Source of the DNA: Adiantum capillus-veneris
Taxonomy: Eukaryota > Streptophyta > Polypodiopsida > Polypodiales > Pteridaceae
Length of the DNA: 64,000 nt
Assembly: GCA_014529385.2 (NCBI GenBank)
Contig: CM043967.1
Coordinates: 79,133,278 to 79,197,277 of the forward strand
Direction of reading: 5' to 3'
A model generated the notes under the pieces. That model was given only the letters and a program-made list of their open reading frames with translations. It was not told where the DNA came from and did no database searches. Positions 57,029-64,000 of the stretch are shown one piece after another; the first letter of the stretch is position 1; the number at the start of each line of letters is the position of its first letter. Position numbers and translations under genes: made by a program.

Positions 57029-57649
57029 CACACGAGTTAGTCATCTCAAATAATTATCTTGTTATTAGTAAAAATATTCTAAAATAATCCAGGATTATTA
57101 CCATATGAGACATTTTCCAAACATTGCATTCAAAAAATCTTACTTTAGAGATGTTTCTTAACCATGTGATAAACTTACTTAAGAAACAACTCTTCATTAG
57201 AGAAGGATGTCCTTCATTATATCATACTTTTGAGATACAATGTTACTATTATACAAAGAACTTAAAAACATGTTGTAGTAAGAATATAACTTTTCTAAAA
57301 GAAATTAGTTTGTTAAATCTTTGAGTCCCCTTAAAATAGGGTGCACTCTACATAGCACTTCATTCAACAAAAGAACTCTTAAAATGACCCACTAAATTGA
57401 TTATCAAAATATTATACAATAGCTTGCAATAGCCAAAAAAAGGATTACAAGTCTCCTTTCCATCCACAAAGTTTGATGCACTATCATTGAATCAATCCAA
57501 ACTTTTCTTTCTTATAAGTATACGTTTGTGAAATAGTTTGTCTCAGGATCTTCAAACATATTGACAACTGGGTTGAGTGTATAATACCTTCTTTTTGGGG
57601 CATGTAACCACCCTAGCAACCAAGGTATCATGGTTGTCTCCAAGAAGAT
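57029..57649. other. AT-rich spacer right of copia C
   Basis: Nothing recognised; continues the pre-insertion sequence that ends at 39749. Confidence 0.5.
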
Positions 57650-58340
57650 TTAAAGTACTAGCGGTGGCTGTCTCCACATTTTTGGAAAGATAAGGTATGT
57701 GCCTTGCATATTCCACATAACTCTATATGGGGTATCATCAAAAATCAAAGTATTCCCTGCATGTAAATCATGAAACATATCCCATACCAATGACAAATTC
57801 TTGTGGTACACTCTTTTGTACCCCAACATAATATTTGGATTTTGGCAATTCTTATTACTCAAGAGCATCGTAAATTGACTATGATGGCTAGGAAAACATG
57901 TTTGAATGATATGTTGAGCTTTTTTTAAGGTTGTAACAACTCCAAATCCAAACCTCAAAGTAGTGAAATCAAAAGTCTCAAAAGACATCTACATTAGGCC
58001 GTACAGAAAAACTAATTTTGTCTTCTTTTATGAGGCGCATGATGGTATGGCATCACCATGTTTCATTTCAATCGACTTAAGTAGTAGGCCTTCAATGTGC
58101 AAGATAAGGACTCGTCTTTATTTCTTGAGCATAAGTGGCATATCACCAAAGGATGAATAATATTCTTTTGAAGGTCCCTTAGAAGTACCACTAGATGAGT
58201 CCTCATGTCTTAAAGAATATTTCCATCCCAATAAAGATATAATTTTTGCTTTTTTGAGACTGCATTGAAAACATGGAAAATTAGCCAAGACTGGATAGTT
58301 GCTAGTGTAAATGAACAAATAACCAAGAAAGAACATATTT
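57650..58340 (-). pseudogene. FCP1/NIF-like HAD phosphatase pseudogene
   Basis: Minus strand, right to left. A Ser-rich lead-in (SLRHEDSSSGTSKGPSKEYY), then LMLKK, stop, RRVLILHIEGLLLKS, which aligns with the DxDGTLL phosphatase motif but with the first Asp as His and the second as Glu. After stops and a frameshift, SVRPNVDVF and FHYFEVWIWSCYNLKK match the R-P-x-V-x-x-F and F-E-V-x-I-W-S segments. The open frame 57650-57988 then gives NIMLGYKRVYHKNLSLVWDM and GNTLIFDDTPYRVMWN, the K and DD motifs of the NLI-interacting/FCP1 family. The family dephosphorylates Ser/Thr, e.g. on the RNA polymerase II tail. Broken and lacking the nucleophile Asp; probably a captured or duplicated host fragment. 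Confidence 0.7.
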
Positions 58341-58439
58341 GTATTTAATCTAGCCTAGAATAAATAGATTACTAATATAGATTACACATGCATCCAATAA
58401 AGAAGATAATGATAAGTTGTACATTCTTGAATAGAATCC

Positions 58440-59010
58440 TTGTATGGTTTGCAATCTAGATTGGCCACCTCCCCATTCTAAGTTAGTTTCTGGTTAAGAT
58501 GCACAATACACATGAATATGAAAGAACATACAAGCATGCTTTTCTTGGGAAAGAAAGATAGAAAATATTGAAAAAATAAGTGTGGATTGATAGGTGGTCA
58601 ATATATGTGTAGATATGTACATGTAACAACATACAACCATCACTTGATCTAGAATAGATAGGTGGTCAATCTAGACAACACATGTAACTCTTAAAGAACA
58701 CGATTATGCATGTCTTTCCTAGAAAATACTGCATTCACATATGACCATCACTTTACCTAGAATGGATAGGTGGTCAATCTCAAGTGCACATATGCATAGC
58801 AAAGTACATCGCACTATAAGCTATAGAGTGGAATGGAGAGATGGCTAAGATACACAATACACATGAATATGAGAGAACATACAAGCATGCTTTTCTTGGG
58901 AACGAAAAATAGAAAATATAGGAAAAAAGATCATGAATTGGACAAGTGGAAAATTTATGTATAGATATGCACATGTAACAACATACGACCATCACCTTAC
59001 CTAGAATGGA
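58440..59010. repeat. Outlying block of the 35-39 kb satellite family
   Basis: Starts with the inverse motif 'tagattggccacctccccat' and continues with two monomers ('atgaatatgaaagaacatac' at 58513, and again at 58863), in the same order as 35290-36000. Confidence 0.85.
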
Positions 59011-59386
59011 TGGTACAGTCATTTTCGGGTTGCAGCCTTGCTCCGTGCCAACAGGAGGGCCCTTGGCCTGAATTTCCATAAATTGTGCTACCAAAGTAGT
59101 GAATTTAGTGACATTTTCGTTTAAATTTGTAAAATTGCGTTCTAAAATAGACATGCGTACGTGCAATGTTCTAAACTCTTGCAAATCCAATAGCTCTATG
59201 CTTTTATCCATGCTAGTAGCTGCACGGGCATGCTCCCTGAGACTGCCCTACTCTTGGCCTACTGAGGTGCGACATGCATTAAATTCTCAAAATCAAAACT
59301 ATGATGCATGTCTATATCTGAATCCATGGTCAGCAAGTGGAGTGTTTGGAGTAAAAAGAATTATCGTAGAAAGGTCCACTTGTTGA
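59011..59386 (-). pseudogene. Unidentified coding fragment, gag-like helix
   Basis: The frame from 59211 leftward reads MDKSIELLDLQEFRTLHVRM, LERNFTNLNENVTKFTTLVA and GPPVGTEQGCNPK before running into the satellite block. Heptad-like leucine spacing suggests a helical or coiled-coil segment. Upstream frames (59220-59386) carry several stops. Gypsy gag is possible but not shown. Confidence 0.3.
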
Positions 59387-59554
59387 AGTATTAGCAGTCG
59401 AATAAAAAATTTTCTCTTGGGAAAAGTTTCGTTGAAATCTCGTTCAAACTCCAAAGGCGAGGGAACCAAGACTGATCAATTGGATCGTAGCCAATGAATT
59501 TTGAATTTTGGAACTTCAAATTTGCGATAGTGCAATACGCGTTAAAGGAAATTC

Positions 59555-59670
59555 TTCTTGGCATGCACCGAACACGAGTATCTTCCTTTTGCAAAGCCCT
59601 CGAACCTTGGCCGTTGGCATGCACTGATCACAGGTAGCTTTCCTTTGCAAAGTCCTCAAACCTTGGTTGA
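59555..59670. repeat. Two-copy tandem repeat, unit 57 bp
   Basis: 'ttggcatgcac' ... 'ccttttgcaaagccctcgaa' recurs with 57-bp spacing (59558 and 59615). Confidence 0.7.
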
Positions 59671-60189
59671 TCAAAAGACTTCAAACTCCTGAGCCTTGGT
59701 CGAAAAGAGCTTCACGTGTTGTGCAGGCCCTTGGAGGTGGGAACCGGGCCTTGCCCACAAACAAAATCTACCCAAGAGAAAGGGTGTCAACTGTTATAGT
59801 GTGAACCAATATGTTGATGGTGGGCAAGCCGTGACAAGAAGTAGAGTGCATGACAAAGAATCTCAAAGCATGCAATATAAACTTTATGTGCCTATGGGGA
59901 AGAGACAGAGTTTGTTCACAAGGACATGGTGATCCCATTTGGAGCCACCACAAGGGAATTCCATGCAAGTCCCGCATGATCTTTTTTGTGTTTCTAGAGT
60001 GCTTCCCACTTTGTCGTGCCATGGTACGTCCATAATGTGAAAATAAGAATAGCTACCTCACTCTTAATGTTTATGATGTGTGGGACCAAATGCTACAATA
60101 AACATGGTGTGATATATCCGAAAATAGATGCCATGATTGCAGTCTAGTACATACCTTGTCGTGCGGACGAGCTAGACGTGGCACTACGG

Positions 60190-61030
60190 AATGCTTTTTA
60201 TATATATGCCTATTTTTCTTTAGAAATGTAAAAATATCAAGTGTATCGAAGTGGCACGCTCGTTTTGCCTAAAAAGTTCAGGCCAAAAATAGCAGGTTTT
60301 GTGCACGGACGTAAAAGACATGTCCAAAGTGATGACCAAAATGAGGTTCAAGATGAAATTTTAGCCCAATGGGATTTTTCCACAAATTTAGGTATTTTTC
60401 CCAGCTCGTTTGGGCTTTTTACGGACCAAAAGGGGTATTTTTGGGCAAAAAAGGGATATTTTTGTGCAAAAAATGGCTTTCTAATGGTAAAAAATAGCTC
60501 AAATTAGCTCAAAATGCCACATCAGTGACGATGCTATTTTTGCCTAAATTTTGTGGGAAATTTTAGAGCCAAGAGTGACCTCATTTGGGGACATGAGCAA
60601 GGAGATACAACCATTCCTTTACAGGGTGCTAGTGCAGTCCCATGCTGCTTCCACTACATGGTTGAGGTTGTGAGGCCTCCAATTAGGGTTTCCCCTCCTC
60701 AAACAACTACTTGGGCTTCTCCAATGAATTATTGAATCTTCCATGAAATAGTGATGATGAAGAATTTAAGCGTAAATTTAGGGTTTTTAACAGGTCGAAT
60801 GAGCATTGTATGTGTGCAATTGGGTGCGAGGCTATACCTAATCTTCACACACACAAGAGTTTTGATTGATCTTGGTTGATTTTCAAATTGAAGCTTTCAT
60901 GGATGAAGTTTTGTTCTTTTTTAGTGTGTTTTTCTAGCTTCAAATCATCTACGCCCTGCTTGATTTTGCTACGAATCCTCACAGTCAGAGGCCCGACGCT
61001 TTCCTAGTCGCATTGTGCACTTCTTCACAC
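60190..61030 (+). repeat. Gypsy F 5' LTR, right part (candidate)
   Basis: A TATA box TTTATATATATGCC at 60197-60210 is followed by about 830 bp of non-coding sequence ending near CTTCTTCACA (61022-61029), just before a primer-site candidate. Gag of element F begins some 200 bp later. The left LTR border is not found and the other LTR is outside the window, so this rests on position alone. Confidence 0.4.
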
Positions 61031-61036
61031 ATTTTT

Positions 61037-61050
61037 TGGTGAACCCGATG
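61037..61050 (+). promoter_or_regulatory. Gypsy F primer binding site (candidate)
   Basis: TGGTGAACCCGATG, preceded by a T-run; TGG start, and location between the putative LTR and gag. tRNA not identified. Confidence 0.4.
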
Positions 61051-61112
61051 CAAAGTAGGCTAGGGTGAGGGTTCAAAAGCTTCATTGAAGGTCTCAAAAA
61101 AAAAATTTAAAC

Positions 61113-62262
61113 CTATGGAGCAACAAGAGCAACAGGGGGTGCAGTTTGATCCAATCACAATGCAAATGTTTCAAGATTTTGCAGTGTTTATGTAGCAACA
61201 GCAAGCTGCAAAAAGAAGGGATCTTTACTCAACCAAAGTGATTCAATCTTTGGTGAAGAAAATGGACCAATTTAAAGGTAAAGATTTAACAAAGTATCTT
61301 GGTGGATATGTAAAGGAGATGGAGCTTCATGGAGTGCCCGAAGCAGAGATGGTGCAAAGTTTTGAACTTGATGTGGTTCTCGAGATCAGAGAGCATGTAA
61401 GGGGAATTATAAATGAGCATGGGGCGACTTGGGAAGCATTAAAATTATCCTTGAAGGACGAGTATTTCATGGAGGACTCCAAAAGGGTAACAAAGAAGAC
61501 TTTTTTAGAGTGGGTAGTTCTGCCAAAAGAGGGACTCTCGCCTACCAAGATGCTATGGGTATTCGAATGCCTCTATGATCAACTTTCAAGGACTAAGAAG
61601 GCTACCCTAAACTCAAAGAAGAAAAATCTCTTTTTGTAGGCCACAGGTAAAGAGATTCAAGAGAAGTTAGAGCTACTACTTGAGGATAAGGATGTGGAAC
61701 AAGGCTTTAAGACTAATTGGAATGAAGTTGAAGACACCATTTTGCTACTAACTAAGTGACAATGAAGAAGAGACAATATTATAGTCAGCCCTACTCAAGT
61801 CCCAAGTGTTCCCGAGAGTCCTATAAAGCCTATTATTGTGGTTCGAAAGAGTGAAAAGTCCTTTCTAGATGATATTGTCAAGGGAATGCAAGAGCTCAAG
61901 TTAAAACTTACAAGGCTAGAAGAAAAGGGGCAACCATTAAGACAATCTACAGGGCAAAGACCTCAAAACAGAGAAGGCTTTGTAAATAGATGCATATGGT
62001 GCGATAGTACTGACCATGGAAGGAGAGATTGTGAAAGTTTTAAAGACTATTTGACAAAGGAGCTTGTTTTCTTTAAAGATTGAAAAATTCACTTAAGCGA
62101 AACAGGAAGCTCTTGGGAACAGACTTTGGCAAAGGCGGGATAAAGAAGCTACTTGAGGACATGGCTACTAGCCATGCCATCACAATGGTTGAGGCATCCG
62201 CCTATGGGTTGAAGGTGGATCCTATTAAGAAAAAGGGATCAATCAAGGTTGGGGAAGAGTAA
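61113..62262 (+). pseudogene. gag: Gypsy F gag with zinc knuckle
   Basis: The frame may start at ATG 61113 (MEQQEQQGVQFDPITMQMFQ; a TAG near 61193 follows). 61238-61639 is open: MDQFKGKDLTKYLGGYVKEM, ATWEALKLSLKDEYFMEDSK, KKTFLEWVVLPKEGLSPTKM, the gag helical region. TAG at 61637 (probably from CAG), then IQEKLELLLEDKDVEQGF; TGA codons near 61759 (probably from CGA). 61838-62083 carries the knuckle RCIWCDSTDHGRRDCESF, which fits C-X2-C-X4-H-X4-C. After a frameshift at about 62083, LLGTDFGKGGIKKLLEDMAT continues to 62262. Not functional. Confidence 0.85.
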
Positions 62263-62372
62263 TCTAATGGTATTGGAGAGGTATGGCCATGCGCTATAGA
62301 ATCTGCTATGAAGGGTAAAATGACTACCGAGGTTTTACATGAAGCTGGAGACTGCATTCGGCTTGAAACAGG

Positions 62373-64000
62373 TTGGAACAACCATGTAGATTCTTTGTCA
62401 GTGCATGCGTATATTTCCCGTATATTGCCAACTTCCAAGCCAATGAGGCCATTGTTGAAGAGAAACTCAGGTGCAAGAATGGAGATGAAGGGCCTTCAAA
62501 GCGGGCCACAAGGAGTGGAGGCAGAAATGACACAGTGCCTCCTAGATCACCTTCCCTGCAACAGATGCCTATCATGCAAGAAGACTCTAAAGAAAAGAAG
62601 AACGAAGCAGCAAAATCCAAAGCAAAGTGTCCGGCCTACAAAATCCAATTTGCCATAAAGGCTGCTACGGATGTCAAACAAGTTTTGGAAGAGAGGATTT
62701 TGAACAGTAAGGTGGAATTTATCTTGGGTGAGGTCCTTGGAATAGCAAAGAGGGAGTTTCATGAAGAAATAATTGATATCATTAAGAGGAAGTGGAAGTA
62801 TCTTACTGAATCTATCCATGTACAAGGTGAAGAAGAGACTTTAAATGCACAAGGTGTACATGTCTATGGTGATCAAGGTGATCAAACTATTGCTAGAGGC
62901 TACAAGTCTAGGGGAGGAGTAAAACACGTTCACTTCTTGGATGATGAAGATGAATTGGAGACCACTCACAAGAGCTACTACTTGAAGAGTCACTAGGCAA
63001 GAGAAACTATTGAGACCCTGGTAAAAGTGGGAGACTTAGAAGAGCCATACATTGTGTTGATAGATCATGGGTCAGAAGTTAACCTCATGTCAAAGAGTCT
63101 TTATCAAAAAATAAAATTGACAATTGATATAAATCATGGATGGATGATTTTTGCAGCAAACAACTCATTAGGAGAGCTATACATAGCTTGTCCAAATGTA
63201 AAGGTGACTATAGGGGATGTGAAAGATGACCAAAATTTATTTTTGTTGGAGATGTCTACATACCCTCTTATCCTTCGGTAGCCATACATCACTTCTTCTG
63301 GCATGGAAACCAAGGTAATGGATGATGGTTCAACTTATGCTATGATAAGGAGCAGGGATGGGAAGCGTGCAGTATAATTCCTTACTATTTGTGGAGACCA
63401 TGCAAGGAACCGTGAAAGTCTTAGAGAGAAACCCTTGCCAAAGACAAACAAAAAATTCAAGGACTAGAAGGATATAAGGGGTTTTGGCCATGTACCATTG
63501 TAGAGAGGGGCTGCAGTGGTACAAGAAGAGAAAAGTTATCGCATGATGTATATGCAAAGGAAACATTTTCTACAGGGTTTGTAGGATTAACAGAAAATGG
63601 ATCTATTGCGTTTACAAAGTGTGATCACTTAAAGCGGGGTGAACGACAACATGTAAATAGTGTACAAAGAGGTTTGAAGATGAATGGTTTGCTAGAAGAT
63701 GGTGAATGCATTGCAGGTGTGTTTGATGAGTGTTTGTTTCTGGATACTATGCAAGACTTGGAGTCTTTAGTGGATTGCAATTTTCATACGGGAAGGGAGG
63801 TCGTGAAAGTATGCTCAATAGAAATGTACAAGGTCATTAAGGATTTCAAAAGTTCTCAAGGTGTTGATGTTCAAGTGGAGACTAGGTATAAGTCTGTGGC
63901 AGAGAAAGTGAAAGAAGTGGCATTGCCTCTACCAAAAGATTGCCAAATAAGATGGAACAAGCTGCTTTGCAACCTAGCCTTCGTGATCCAAGCAAGATTG
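62373..64000 (+). pseudogene. pol: Gypsy F protease and pre-RT region, runs off window
   Basis: 62373-62996 is open (207 codons): RPTKSN-like linker, CPAYKIQFAIKAATDVKQVL, GVKHVHFLDDEDELETTHKS. TAG at 62994 (TGG-to-TAG likely), and the same frame continues to protease VLIDHGSEVNLMSKSLYQK, with DHGSE in the D-S/T-G-S/A active-site position, and MIFAANNSLGELYIACPNVK. TAG at 63279 again interrupts. From 63425 another frame is open to the window end, with STGFVGLTENGSIAFTKCDH and RYKSVAEKVKEVALPLPKDC, the spacer before RT. RT itself is beyond 64000. Confidence 0.82.

Noticed and set aside
62324-62620. 98-codon minus-strand frame in gypsy F
   Set aside because: Shadow of the plus-strand polyprotein, which has the recognisable motifs.

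Overview
The window is nuclear DNA of a land plant with a large, repeat-dominated genome. The evidence is the mix of Ty1/copia and Ty3/gypsy LTR retrotransposons nested inside one another, initiator-Met-tRNA primer sites, a gypsy element with two RNase H domains (a plant Tat-lineage trait), AT-rich spacer, long microsatellites and spliceosomal intron borders in one relic. I cannot place the species; a fern, lycophyte or gymnosperm would fit, but that is a guess. I see no intact host gene, no rRNA or tRNA gene, no CRISPR array and nothing prokaryotic.

Layout. 1-2177 and 7173-7811 are the two halves of a decayed gypsy element (G, minus strand), split within gag by a copia element (A, 2178-7172, minus) with 192-bp LTRs and a perfect GTTTC target duplication. 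7980-11375 (minus) is a decayed coding relic of a protein I do not recognise, split by a 1574-bp solo LTR (8678-10251). 11627-12906 is a candidate terminal-inverted-repeat element flanked by TTAA, and 13926-14213 a MITE-like element. 13130-19450 is a long degenerate repeat field; its 16-19.4 kb part carries recurring 24-26 bp palindromes. 21621-22842 is a second, truncated copy of the solo-LTR family. 24940-25789 is an intron-bearing gene relic. 27252-33303 is a copia element (B, plus) in an LTR-internal-LTR-partial internal arrangement, whose protease/integrase region is replaced by a third copy of the solo-LTR family. 33441-34372 is a cluster of compound microsatellites.

35250-39340 is a satellite-like array built on a motif with an almost palindromic relationship to its own complement; its outlier lies at 58440-59010. 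Copia element C (39750-57023, minus, same family as A, TSD GAGTA) is split in its reverse transcriptase by an 11.8-kb gypsy element E (41031-52816, minus, 1.94-kb LTRs, TSD CTGT). E carries a 1.58-kb tandem duplication of its gag-protease region and extra reading frames upstream of gag. 57650-58340 (minus) is a broken FCP1/NIF-type HAD phosphatase gene. 60190-64000 is the 5' part of another gypsy element (F, plus), cut by the window end.

Functionally the window is a graveyard of mobile DNA. All polyproteins carry stops, frameshifts or lost catalytic residues. Most stops are explained by C-to-T or G-to-A changes, as expected of methylated, silenced plant elements. The nesting gives relative ages: G before A; C before E; relic gene before solo LTR. 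All family assignments come from motifs read by eye.
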